Assembly: GCA_013399015.1 (NCBI GenBank)
Contig: VWZX01007020.1
Coordinates: 2,046,001-2,110,000, forward strand
Origin: Galbula dea
Taxonomy: Eukaryota > Chordata > Aves > Piciformes > Galbulidae
Direction: 5' to 3'
Length of the DNA: 64,000 nt
How positions within the stretch are numbered: position 1 is the stretch's first letter; each line of letters starts with the position of its first letter. The notes under the pieces are model-generated. The model ran no database searches and was not told the origin of the DNA. It was given only the letters and a program-made list of their open reading frames with translations. The position numbers were made by a program, and so were the translations under genes. Of the stretch, positions 22,633 to 34,700 are shown piece by piece.

Positions 22633-25600
22633 TTCCAATAACTACAAAATTTCGGTAGTTCTGTGGGAAAAGGTTAATTGTTGTCTTTTCCCTTTGCACA
22701 TCCTTTTTCCTTTCCAGTTGTCTCTGGAGCCTGTAAGTAGTCTAATTTGTATGTCAACCAGCATTAATAACTTGTAAAATATGTATTTTTTTCCCCTGGC
22801 CTTTATGCCAGTGCTGATTGCCTACCTTCTCAGATATAATGCTAAACCCAAGGTTTTATGTAGTAGAGGCTGTCTGAATTGTAATCAGATGACACTTCTG
22901 TCCCTTCTTTTTGAGCCTAGCCAATTCAGTTGCTGGTGACAGGAGTTTCAAGGGTGTGAGTGGAATTCTCAAATGTGGAAACCGAGAAAATGAAGAAAGT
23001 GCTCTTTAGTGTGCATGGCAACAACAAATTTTCTCGGTAATCTGAGCCTTTATAGCTTTGCTACCTATGCATTTTGTTGTTTTACTACTGCTTTCTGTAC
23101 AAGTTCTGTACCAGAAGATACTGCTAGTGAAGAGGGAGGTGAGGGCAGTGCAAATAGCTTGTTTTACCTGCATGGCGAGAGAATCCCTCAGGGTCTGAGG
23201 ACCAGACAAAAGAATGAATCTGTCTTTATTTGGCCCTACTTTAGGAAGAAAGGTCTTCATAAGGACCATCTCTGAAAATGGATTGACTGAAAAAAAATAA
23301 GGGAGTTTGCATGGCTTGGTTCTGGCTGTAAGTCACCACAGTAGTGCTTCTCAGATTTTTAGAAGATGATGTTTGCAAATTAATTACTTGGCCTTTTAGT
23401 AGTTCCAAACCACCCAAAGTACTCCATTATGTTAGTAAAGGCTTGAGAAATAGATATGTATTACAAGCTAATTGAATAACATATGGTGTTGATTAGTGCT
23501 TAGCTCTTTTTATAGAACTCAATTAAAAAAATGACTGCAGTATATTTTGAGACTATGAGATGTCTGTTGGTTGCTTCTGGCACAAGAGAACTGCTGATCC
23601 AAGAAACGATGAACTTCTATTTAGTTCAACTCTAAGTTCTTTGAGGAACTTATGGTGTGTGTGGCTGTGATGGCAGATAGGCAGGAGTCTGTTCATTCAC
23701 TGCAGAATTGAAATGCAGCCTCTCCTGAAAGATTTAAGTGCTCTCCCAGCAAAACAAAACAAAAGGCCAGGCTTTTATTTTTTGTGCTATTGCTGAAGGT
23801 ATACAAATATACAATGAACCTATTTCAAATGGATAAAAATCTACTCTTACAGGGTTCATTTTGCAGAGATGCATTTATTGGGAGGAGTCTCAGTACATAG
23901 ACATTAAGTTATAAAGGCTTCCATCCCCAAATAACCTCTATCTCTTTCCACCTCATAACTCCTTCTCCCCTTGCCCAGCAACAAACATCTGGGGAAAATC
24001 TGCCTTTATTTCTTTCACTTGATGCAGTCTTTGCTCAAAAGATTATTTTCCTCTTAAAAGTAAAAAAAACCAAAAAAATAATTACATGGGATGATGATTA
24101 TGATCTTATTATTCACATGGATGATTGAAGTTCTATAACAGCCAACCGCAACAGTCAGACTGGGAGGAGCTGAAAGGATACAGAAAAACAATAAATTACC
24201 TCTTGTACTGTATTTTGTTTAGATTTTTGGAAGAGGAAATTTGATAAATAGTGGCTTCAAATGGGATGTGATGTGTGTTGTATGAGACAGCAACAAGAAA
24301 TACTGACTTCTATCTGTGGTTTCATCACTAACTAGTAATTTAGCTGTTGGGTGTATGACCTGACAAACTCTTCCTTTCTTTTTAGAAGCAAGTGATGGTT
24401 ATTCTTTAGTCCTAAAACTCTTAGTAGAAAACCTACCAACAGTGTAAAATTACTTAATGCATGTATTTTCCAGATTTTCGCATCAGCTTTTATTGTATTC
24501 TATACTATTTTGTATTTAAGTTTCATTTGAAAGACTCGGAACAATGGAGGTCCTGAAAAATAAATTATCTTAAAAAACCTCTTTCCAGTCCCGGTAGGTT
24601 ACTGTTCCCCAGTAGCTCTTCCACTGAAATGATGTTGATTCATGTATCCAGAGAAAACAGATGAGTCCTGCAGTGTATCCTGAAGGTTACTTAGGTCATT
24701 TGGGAGAGAAATGCATTTCATAGATGCAGCGCTTCCACTGTGAGTGCTCTTTCACTGTTCTCCCATTGTTTGTCCTTCTCATTGTATGTTTGTAACTGCC
24801 ACAGCAGCAATGTGAAAATTGACTATTCATGACCTCCATTGCTCTGCGATCAAAACCAGGAGCAGGTGCAACCCTGATCAAAACTGGAAGGCTACAGTGT
24901 TGGGACCACATCATCCAGCAATAGTGGGAGTGGAAGAAGTAAAAGCTATTTTATGTTTTTTGTTCCTGTGCCTTTCCCCAGGCTGTCCTGCCCCCTCCAT
25001 TCATGTGTAAAATAGTGAGCAATATGTTCATTTTAAGCTTTTCCCTGGAACAAATTTCTAAAGTCAATATTCTATTCAGTGAGGTCAATCTGTAGGTCCC
25101 AGGGGCAGGTTAACTGTTACTTGCTTCTTGGTAAAAGTGTCACAGTACCCAGTGCAGCAAGGATTTTTGAGTATCATAGCAGGTAAGTAAGAAGACTTTA
25201 GCATACAGATACTAGATTTGGGAAGAGTCCTGCCACGTATGTTGGCTCACAATGTGGAAGAGACCCTTAAAAGGCTGATGCAAAGGTCACCATGCTTCTG
25301 TGACTGTCATCAACCAGTAATGTCCTGTTGTCTGAAAGATACAGCATCAAATTTATGATGTTTGAAAAGATTTGATGATTCCATTTATTACCAGAGGGGT
25401 TTTTGTGTCATGTACAAGTGACGTAACATCCCTCCAAGAAGTGAATGACAAGTTGATAATTAAAGAGAGAATCTTGATAAGTGATAGAGCTTTTTCTTTT
25501 TTTTCTTACTTTCCCCCCAACATTGCACTAGCAACAGTTTATATATAAGTAGCTGATATCTGTTGGTATCTTTTGTTATGTCTTGATATCTGAAAACTGG

Positions 25601-27476
25601 GGTTTATTACCTGCAGAAGTTCAGTCCTTTTAACATTTAATGAGGTTATTGTGGCAGGCAGAGTGAGACATCCCATCTAACTTGAGATCTACAGTATAGC
25701 CTTCTGAAAGGAAGAAGAATACACATTTCTAAGAAGAAAACACCTGAATTCATAGTTTTAGTCTATTGCACCATATAGTCCATAATGCCCTGTCTGTGTT
25801 TTCTATCCTTCAGCTATTACAGGGATGTATTGGTTGTAGTGACCTGTTGGGAAGAAGACAGGGAGATAATCTTTTAAGATGTACTGTTTGTCAATGGCAA
25901 GTGGTCTGCACTGAGTACAACTGACTTGCCTGCACAGCTGTATTTTACTCATGTACTCTGTTGCCCTGTTGAATGTAGTCAGCACGCTTGACGGTTATGT
26001 ATACAGCATGAAAGTCACAGTGACTGGGATAGTTCTACACTGACAAGACAATCTGGAAACAAAACAATTAGTTGTAATACAAATGGGTAAAGTTTCCTTT
26101 CAGTATACTTGAATAGAAACTGTGCTATTATCTTACAGTTAAGAAGTAGGAATTGTTTAAAGGAAGATATTTCTAATCCCTTACATTCAAGCACATTTTA
26201 GAGGAGAAATCCCCAGGCGGTAGCTATGTTAGTTAAGCCAGTGAACACCAAAATAGTAGTCGTGCTGGTTTTCAACATGGGACAGTTCTCTACTTCACAA
26301 AGCTATAATGTCACACAAAGTTCATTTTACTGGGAAGCATCATTGAGCCAACATGGATTTCAGAGCTCCAGGGAAAATAAGTGTGCTTATCCACAGTGCT
26401 ATTGAAATTTTGAGTTCTTCATTTCCAGTCTTCATTAAGGCTCCTAAAGGTTGAGAGATTAGCTTTTTCTTTTCATTTGGGGTTGGGTTTTTTTTTTTTT
26501 GATGTGTGTGTGTTTGGGGGAAGTTACCTGCAAAACTGAGTACTCTATAATATACTTAGCCAGTATAAGGTATGATATATGATGTCTGGGAAAGAGGCCC
26601 TTCATTTAATACCTGTCCTTTTCCACATAGGATCATCAGTGCAAACCAGCAAGATATTGATCGCAATTGAAATTTGTTTTTAAAATGGTTACAATATTTT
26701 CTTTTAACCATATTCTGTGTAATTTCACAGTACAGTAAACTAAATATTCTTTTCCTTATCCCACCAATAAATATTGCTGCCTAAACAGTTCCCTCCAGAA
26801 AATAGAATTATACAATCATGCAGACATGAACTCCAAGTCTGCTGCTTTGCAAGAATTAGTCTGTATGTGTTAGTTTAAACACTGGTGGATTCTTACAAGA
26901 TTTCACAACCTTGATTATTTTTTAAATGTCTTTTAGAAAACTGTTTGAAATGTTAAATTATATTTTTAAAGTATCTCCAAGTTATGCACAGTTGGATATC
27001 TCCTTCTTCTTTATCATTTGCTATTTTTGTTTCCTAGTCCTTTAAGGAATATTGAGTAAGAAGGACTTGGAATGTTTTAATCCTAGACTGCTTCTGTTTT
27101 ACCCAAATGTTTTGTTGTTGTATTTGAGATTGTTTGGGTTTTTTTCCCCTCTAACTGTTCATGTCCAGTCAACATACTGGGTATTCCTATGTAATTCTGG
27201 TTTACAACAGGTTTGCAATATTTCATCTTAATAGTAGTTTCATTACATATTCAGAAATTGCTGTGTGTATCTGTAAAGGAAATAGTGGTAAACTGTAGTG
27301 TTATATGTTCTTCTGTTTACCTAATTATCACCTAATCTGCAGTTACAAATTATCCCCTTCTTCCTCCAGATGGTAAAAATGTATTGCAGCTCTAATACCA
27401 TCGCAGCTTTCTAATGAAAACAAAAATCAAATGGTAGATTATTGAATCATTTATTTCCAAGGTGGATTTCCCTTAT
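22633..27476. other. Unique AT-rich sequence, no gene seen
   Basis: About 4.8 kb has no supportable gene. Overlapping opposite-strand frames of 87-88 codons at 23006-23275 share the same bases and lack domains. A T-run followed by GTGTGTGTG lies at 26480-26515. Presumed intron. Confidence 0.55.
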
Positions 27477-27862
27477 TATAGAATCATAGAATGGCCAGGT
27501 TGGAAGGGACCTTAAAGATCATCTAGTTCCAACCCCCCTGCCATGGGCAGGGATGCCAATTGCTAGACCAGGTCACCCAGGGCCACATCCAGCCTGGCCT
27601 TGAACACAAGCCAGGGATGGAGCCTCCACAACCTCTCTGGGCAACCTGTTCCAGTGCCTAACCACCCTCCTGGTAAAGAACTTCCTCCTAATCTCCAGTC
27701 TAAATTTCCCCTCCTTTAGCTTATAAACATTCACCCTTGTCTTATCACAATTTGACCACCTAAAAAGTCTCTCCCCTTTTATCTTATAGTCCCCCTTTAG
27801 GTACTGGAAAGCAGTTATGAGATCCCCTTGAAGCCTTCTCTTTTCTAGGCTAATACACTTTA
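27477..27862 (-). mobile_element. CR1 LINE 3' end (minus strand)
   Basis: An inverted CR1 copy starts with ATAGAATCATAGAATGGCC, then TTGGAAGGGACCTTAAAGAT, TTCCAACCCCCCTGCCATGG, GAGCCTCCACAACCTCTCTG, GGCAACCTGTTCCAGTGCCT and AAGAACTTCCTCCTAATCTC, ending near TTTTCTAGGCTAA. It is relatively well preserved and of a third 3' UTR type (CCATGGGCAGGGA). Confidence 0.95.
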
Positions 27863-29975
27863 TTAGGCTACCAGCTTATCTGTGTAAATGTTTCAAAAGG
27901 AATTAGACATGTGTACACAGTGTACAGTGTTTGTTTAATTAGCTAGATTGTTTGCTTACAAAATTTTACATCTAGTAATCTAATGCCTATAGGACTGGCA
28001 CTATAGGTCTAGAGATATATGGTACTTAATTTTACTTAATTCATACTGCTCTCTAGTGGGGAGTGCTTTCAGTGCAGAAGATTATATATATTAATGTACA
28101 GCATGCATATAAAGTGGGATTTCTGAAAAGTTATTGTCATCTAGAGCAATTCAGTAAAACTATTGTTACCGTGTTAGCATTTTAATCCTTGTAACTCTTT
28201 GACTGCAGACTGAATTTCTTAACTGAAAAATATTTTAGGCAGATGAATATTGCTGTCTTTGGAGTGTAGAATGTCTCTAGCAAACTCCAGAAGGCTGAGA
28301 GGTTGATGAAATGCTAGTGCTTCTTCAGGAGAAACATGCTATAGATCTGCTGCAGAAGAACCTCAGGTTTTCTCCTAAGCTTCAAGAGTCTCATAATGTT
28401 TTATGGGAAGGTTGTGTTATGTCTTATTATCACTGTTGTTAATAATAGGTTTGATTTTAATAAATAAGTACTTTTATTCTGCATCTTTTTAATTTTGCTT
28501 TGGAATGAATTGTTTAGTCTGCTTTCTCATCTCTGGCTTTAGACAGCTAAAATCCTAGATAAGAGTTGACTGTATAAAAAACCCCTGAGATGATACTTAC
28601 TGAACTGGTTGAGTAAGGTTTTAATCTACAGCAAGTTCAGAGATCCTCTCAGAGCTGGGTTTGTACTTTCTTAAATGAAGTAGGGTTTAGTTAGCATAAA
28701 AGAACACAGTACTAATTAGATAGCAAGCATATCTGAAAGCTGAGATTGAAACTGAGTATTGAAAGGTTTGCATCCTTAGATAAATTTGTCTTTCTGATTT
28801 GATTGGAAAGCATTAAATGTGTTTAAATCCTTAGGACTGGCAAAACATTTAGCTGAAGAAATATACAGTATTCAAAGCTCTCTCAAGAATGATTTGCAGT
28901 ATTTTGTCATATTCAGACCCAAATCTGAAGGGTTGTTTAGACTTATGTTTAGATACTGAACCTTGTCTGGTTCTGGGGTTAAAGGCATCTGTAGGCCATT
29001 TTCTTGTGTTTCTGCAGTCAGATTTTTTTACTCTCTACATTGACTGGTTTGTCAGAGACCAAATAGTATCATTATATTTAAAGCTGCAGCAGTTTTGTCT
29101 CTCAAAGTACAGATTAGATTCTTTTAGACCTTCATTTATTCACTAAGTCTGGGTGAACAAACCTTTTAAAGATTTATATGCTATAAAAGGTCTCATCAAG
29201 ATGCTAAGTTGGTATAACATTTTACACTCCTCAAATAGTAAATTAGGTTTGCAGGGCACAGAATACTTCTTCACTTGTGCTGTTTCTGCTCATCTTTAAT
29301 CACAGAAGCTCATGTTCACATTGGTTTCACTTCAAGTTTGCAGATGGGATTATTTTATCAATTCTTTAGTTGTTACAGTTTGGTATTAGCTGAATCTAAA
29401 TTAACTATCCTTGAATTATAATCCCGTGAGGTTAAGATAAGAAACTAATAAAGCATGTTTGCTATTTGTCTTTGATCTATTTTAAAACAGTCAAATTATG
29501 AAATTATTAGACTTGGGCTTGGAAACTTTCACAGAAAGTGGAGGGTAAGTGACAAGAGGTTGCTAAATACCTAACTGATAAACTCAAGAGTGAGATCTAC
29601 GCATATAAGCGTAGCTGACTAAAATATAGGGGGTTTACTTTTTCTTCTGTTAATTGCAACACACCAAAATATGTAACAACAGGGAATAACTCTCTTCCCT
29701 CTCTCCTTCTTTTTTTTTTTTTCCAAACTTGAAAAATGCATCTTGCCTTTTTCAGTGCTAAATCAGCTATGAATTTGTGGTGATTAGTCAAGTGCAGTAT
29801 TTGAATATGGCAGTGTATGTATTGGAATGTAACAGTAGATTGTCATCCACATAGTGTTTAACTGACCTATTTGTTGTACAGTTTATATTACAAAAAAATC
29901 AAAATGTGATACTTATGTATTAATCCTAGAAAGGCTTATAAAATACTTCTGCTGTAATAACTACTTGTATTTCTC
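27863..29975. other. Unique AT-rich sequence, no gene seen
   Basis: No coding exon or repeat is recognised. A T-tract lies at 29708-29722. Presumed intron. Confidence 0.55.
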
Positions 29976-31019
29976 TGGTGGATTGACCTTAACTGGCTGC
30001 CAGACCCCCACCTAGCTACTCTCTAACTCCCTTTCCACACCAGGGCATTGAGGGGGAAATAAGATGGAAAAGCTTGTGGATTGAGATATAGGCAGGGAGA
30101 GCACTTGCTGGTTACTGTCATGGGCAAAAGGTATTGAACTTAGGGAAAGTGAATTTATTTCCAATCTAAATAGAAGAGGATGGTGAGAAACAAAGACAAA
30201 ACACTAAACCACTTTGCCCCTCTGCCCCTCCTTCTTACTGGGTTTAACTTCACTCCTGACTCTTCTACGCTGTTCTCCCACCCCTGAGCAGTGTGTCTTG
30301 ATGAGGGTTGGGGGTCATGGTCATTTCACATAAGTTCATCTCTGCTGCACCTTCCTCCTCATGCTGTTCCCCTGCTCCAGCATGGTTTTTGCTCCCATGG
30401 GATATGAACTTCACAGTGCTTCACGCACAAACTCCTCCAGTGATGAGCCATCCCATGGGCTGCAGTTCTTGAAAAACTGCTCCAGTATGGGTCTTTTTCC
30501 ATGGGTATGTCCTTCAGGAAAGGACTGCTCCAGCATGGGTCCCCTGCAGAGTCACAGGTCATACCAGAAAATCTGCTCCCCTGCAGTCTTGTCTCCATGG
30601 ACTGCAGACCTTGTTTGGGAGACTGCTTCTGTGTGGGCTTTCCATGGGCTTCAGCTTCCTTCAGAGCATGTCCACCTCCTCTGGCATGAGGTCTTCCATG
30701 GGCTGTGGAGACAACCTGTGACACTATGGTCTTTGCCATGAGCTGCAGGGGAATCTCTAGTGCCTGAAGTACCTCCTCCCCCTCCTTTTTCACTTTCTAC
30801 AGGGTTGTTTCTCTCACATTTTTTTCAGCTGCTGTACAGTGATTTTACTGTTTCTTAATTGTTATCACAGAGGTGCCACGCTCATGGCTGATGGACTCAG
30901 CTGTGGGCACTGGTGAGTCAGCTTTGGAGCTGGCTGTCCCAGCATGGTACAGCCCCTGGTCTCAGAGAGACTGCCCTCCAGTCCCCAGTGCCAGCCCCTG
31001 TGCATCTGCACCTAATACA
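29976..31019 (-). mobile_element. Solo LTR of an avian ERVL-like endogenous retrovirus
   Basis: About 1.04 kb resembles a long LTR family common in bird genomes. On the + strand it starts TGGTGGATTGACCTTAACTG and ends near GCACCTAATACA. On the minus strand it therefore runs from TGTATTAGG to CCACCA with the usual TG...CA ends. A minus-strand AATAAA (complement of 30154-30159) sits about 175 bases from that end, which supports minus orientation. The middle (about 30360-30770) is a degenerate tandem array around CTGCTCCAGCATGGG and CCATGGGCTGCAG motifs, a hallmark of this family. No gag, pol or env is present, so it is a solo LTR. No clear target duplication is visible. Class assignment (ERVL or ERVK) is from memory. 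Confidence 0.85.
30360..30770 (-). repeat. Degenerate minisatellite inside the LTR
   Basis: Imperfect units of roughly 40-55 bases are built around a CTGCTCCAGYATGGG core and a CCATGGGCTGCAG core. Core copies occur near 30371, 30437, 30477, 30523 and 30566. The repeats keep frames open on both strands, giving a 126-codon + frame (30361-30741) and a 144-codon - frame (30359-30793). Neither is a gene. Confidence 0.8.
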
Positions 31020-31430
31020 GTTTCCTGCAGAAGATGACAGTTAAGAACAGTTGTCATGATTTTGTCTAGACTTTACTGAGATTTCTAACCTCAGTAAGGC
31101 ATTTGTAAGGTTTCCTTTCATAGGGTAATTCTTAAGTAATTAAACTAATGGAGGAATAAGAGAATTAAAAAAAATCCCCAATCCCTGTAACAGGTTGGCT
31201 CCAGTGATAGATTTAATAGTACCTGCAAACATCTAAAGACACTCACCTGAGTGGCTGTGAAGTAACTCAAGTTACATAGAACTAAAAAACGTGAATAGAA
31301 AATAAAATATAGGAGCAGAAATTTAGTGTTAAAATATGGAAATATGAGTAGTTATTGTCTTCCTTTTACTGGTTTGCAGATGTAAACATCTTGTGTATAT
31401 TATTTTGTATTTCTAATCAATTTTCCCTCT
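31020..31430 (+). other. Intron end upstream of the zinc-finger exon
   Basis: Unique AT-rich sequence lies between the LTR and the exon. A second acceptor-like site (TTCCTTTTACTGGTTTGCAG, ending 31380) is followed at once by ATG TAA, so it would be unproductive unless skipped. No other element is seen. Confidence 0.6.
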
Positions 31431-31460
31431 TATGTTTGTTTTTTTTTTTTCACCCCCCAG
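31431..31460 (+). promoter_or_regulatory. Splice acceptor with long polypyrimidine tract
   Basis: About twelve T bases are followed by CACCCCCCAG, with AG at 31459-31460. The strong pyrimidine tract and the protein similarity that begins just downstream fix the 5' boundary of the exon. Confidence 0.88.
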
Positions 31461-31739
31461 AAAATATGAAGCAGCCCTGGAGCTCTGATTTACCAGTTGA
31501 TAACCACTCATACAATTCAGATTTCACATCCATCCAGGACAGGGAAGGTGAGAAAGAATTAGCACCTGATGGCACTGAAGAAAAGAAAGAGAGAGAAAAG
31601 AAACACACCAATTTCACTTTGTGTAATGTTTGTAACATACAGCTGAACTCTGCTGCTCAGGCACAAATCCACTACAATGGCAAATCCCATCAGAAGAGGT
31701 TAAAACAGCTGAGCAATGGAAATCTCAAAAGTGACAATG
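31461..31739 (+). CDS. ZNF385D: Internal exon of a ZNF385-family zinc-finger protein, probably ZNF385D
   Basis: A single 279-base exon is open throughout. It starts with the last two bases of a split codon and ends with the first base of one (phase 1-1), so skipping it would keep the frame. Counting from the in-frame ATG at 31466, residues 1-46 are a polar linker rich in E and K, ending EEKKEREKKH. Residues 50-80 form a U1/JAZ-type C2H2 finger with zinc ligands C53, C56, H69 and H75 (C-x2-C-x12-H-x5-H). The core VCNIQLNSAAQAQIHYNGKS is typical of the ZNF385 family, nuclear proteins with several spaced fingers of this type that bind nucleic acid, dsRNA included in related JAZ-type proteins. 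I favour ZNF385D over ZNF385B because the residues around the finger (TLCNVC, HQKRLKQLSNG) differ from the ZNF385B version I remember; this paralogue choice is inference. The ATG at 31466 could be the start of a short isoform, or internal to a longer one. No other exon of the gene is visible, as expected for a gene with very long introns. Confidence 0.9.
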
Positions 31740-31748
31740 GTAAGAATT
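31740..31748 (+). promoter_or_regulatory. Splice donor of the zinc-finger exon
   Basis: GACAATG|GTAAGAATT gives a near-consensus 5' splice site with GT at 31740-31741. The reading frame otherwise stops at the TAA at 31748-31750, supporting splicing here. Confidence 0.88.
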
Positions 31749-34700
31749 AAGATATATACAGCTTTTGCCATGTTTTGATCTGAGAATTGCAGCAATGTGC
31801 AGTAATGTCAATATATATGAGTCTCAGCATTTTATTTTATTCAGCCAGCAAATTCTTTGAAGTTACAGTAAAGGCTCTTGGCGATTTCAAAGTGCTTGGG
31901 GTCATCCCTAGTATAAGTATCTGGCAAATAGCTAGGGCATACCATCTGTGTTGTTACAAGTGTTTTCATTTTATATTTCACTTACTTGATTATATTGATT
32001 CAGATTCTTTCTCATTCCATTTACATTTTTATCATATTTAGCATAATAAGAGCTATTCCATATTTCAGTCTAATAGGTTATATTTGGTAGGGATATGTTC
32101 ACTTTTAATGAGTGTAAGGTGGTTGCAAAATAAATTTGTAATAAATACATGACACAGAAGAAATGCATTCCCAAACTCATTTCACTTTAGTTTGCTTGTT
32201 CAGGGTTCAACCCATATCTATCATAAGTCTGTTTAAAGATCATGACTGAAATCAAACAGAGGTGGAAAAAAGGTTATTTTGATTTTAATTGATTTCACTG
32301 ACAGCTTTTGGAAAAGCATTTTATAGTAGGTGGCATGTTTTCCTATTATCAGAGTGAATTGTACTCCTCAAACAAAACCATGTTTGCTGCTTTATGTACA
32401 AATATCGGATAATAGAGATGAACAATGACAAGAAAAAACAGATTGGTATAATTTTCTCAATTTCCTAACAATACTCAATTTTGCTGTGTTGTAGGTAGAG
32501 CTTGAACTGTTGTTCTATCTGCTTCTTTGCACCAAGTCATAGGAATGATGGTCATAATAAAGATGTACTTGGGGCTTTCAGACTTGCTTTCTTCAGATCA
32601 TGCACATTGCTTAATATTTTGTGCCATGAGTTTCTTCTTGCCCCACCTGCAGAAAGATATGCTAAACACTAATCCTTAGGTAGGATTTAAGAGGTATTTT
32701 AGTAACCTGTGCTTTGCCTGGCTTTAAGATTTGGGAATAATATGAATATGTTTTATGTGAGTGTTTTGCTATATATAAGGTATTGCTCATTTCCTTAAAA
32801 CAGTAAAACAACATAACCTACCTCAAAACACTGGACAACACAGATAATTTTTTGTCTTTAAGTGGCAGGACTATATTTTTGGCACTATTCTTAGTTCAAG
32901 CTTATGAAGAATGCCACTACCATTAATAGGAACTGCGAAAATGCATAAAGATTTATTTCCTAGTTGATTAAAGTTGCAGTAATGCATTCTTTCTAAAACC
33001 AAATAAACACAGTCTAATGTTATTGCTATCCTCAGTTAAGGTAAAGTTATGTTATTGTTATTACCACAACAATTTTGCTAATGATAAAGTGTTTTTCTAT
33101 AGTTAACTTTTCTGCTTTAATCCATGGTAATAAAAGAACTGGTAATTAAGCAGTGCTGAAATTAGTGTCAAAGGACTTTAATCCTGCTTCAGCTTTTATA
33201 GTCTAGAAGAGGATCAAAGTAGCAGTACAGCAGGATGATTCATATTTCCTCTTTAAAATTGTCCCTACATTGTGTGTAACTGCATCCCTTTGTAGTCAGA
33301 CAATAGCCAATCGACCACCTAACTCTTTTTTTCAAAGTACAGTTATTCTGGGGAGTTACCTGAAACTTGAGGTCTTTCAAATCAGGCAGATCTTTGAGTT
33401 ATCAAAAGTAGCACTCCACTGAGAGAACAACATAGGGAAGAGCATAAGGAATTGAATTTCTTGTGTCGTCAAACTTTGATGTTTTGAGGTTTTTTAACAA
33501 AGAATTATGAATGAAGTGGAGACTAATATTAAATATTTCTTGCTAAAAGTTAGAACTTAATTAGAGCAGAATGTCTGAGTAACCACTTTCCCTGTACTTT
33601 GAACAGAGACCTGGTTTGGCATCTGTTTTCTAAGTCAAGTGGAAATTGGAACCTGACAGACATTCCACAATAACAGGCTTTGTCAAAACTAGCATATCTG
33701 AAATATGGGCAGTGTTTTTTTTAGATAAATGATTGTCTTGTTGATGAGACCTCAGCAAGCTCAAGTGACATGCTGAAGTGATGTGACTAAAAAAAAATTA
33801 TTGCTTGACATTTCAGTTTATCATGTGCACGCAAATGATGCTTTTTGAAGGTCACTGGTGTAACTGAAGTCACTGTTAAACATGCACAGTACTGTTTATT
33901 CAGTGTATATCAGTAGGTTGCTTTATTTATGAGAATTGCATTTCTTGTATAGAATTCTGATTGTCCCAGAAGACATCTGTTATGCTTATTGTCCAGGTTG
34001 ATGGTCTAATTATTCTTAAGGCAAAATTCTACTGTAAATTAAAACTGAGTAAAGGCTCTGTCTTATGAGATTGGCTTCTAAGGCTTTGTGATCAGTAGTT
34101 ATTCAGCTTGAGATATACTGAATGAGTAAGGTGCTTGCACTACGCACAAGAAAACTCCATTCCCAAATGCAGCAATTCATGGGCTATATTGTAGGTTGTA
34201 TATGTCTTTGCAAAGTTGTCCACTCACTTGAAACTAACATGTGGAAAGGTTAGGAAAATATTTCAGTTGTGACTTCTTGGTTTGTTTCCTCTCTGAATTA
34301 TTTTCACAAAGCAGGATGAGTTTGTGCGTTTCATATAACAGGAGTAGTAGAAGTGGAGGATTGATTTACATAAAGCAACAGCTCATGTCTTGTTCCCAAG
34401 TAGTGTTCAGCTGTATTAGTATTTCTCTATGTAATTTAAACTGTCTTGCTATGGTCATCATCTTCAAACCGTGTGAGTAGCTTTTATCTGCTGGACATAA
34501 ATAACAGAGCATGTTGCTATACTTGAATTTCATAATGTAAGTTGCTTAAGCACAAAGGCTGTTAACCTCTGCAAATACACAATTAATAAATAATGTTCAT
34601 TGTGGAGTTGAAAGCAGCATTTCTTTGCTGCTGTATTTGCACTGAATTTGAACAATTTGCCAGATTTACTCTAAAAAGTTTTGCTAGTTGCTTATCTGTC

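Noticed and set aside
30359..30793. 144-codon minus-strand frame and overlapping 126-codon plus-strand frame, the longest in the left half
   Set aside because: Both lie entirely within the LTR minisatellite and are explained by its repeated units; no domain is recognisable.
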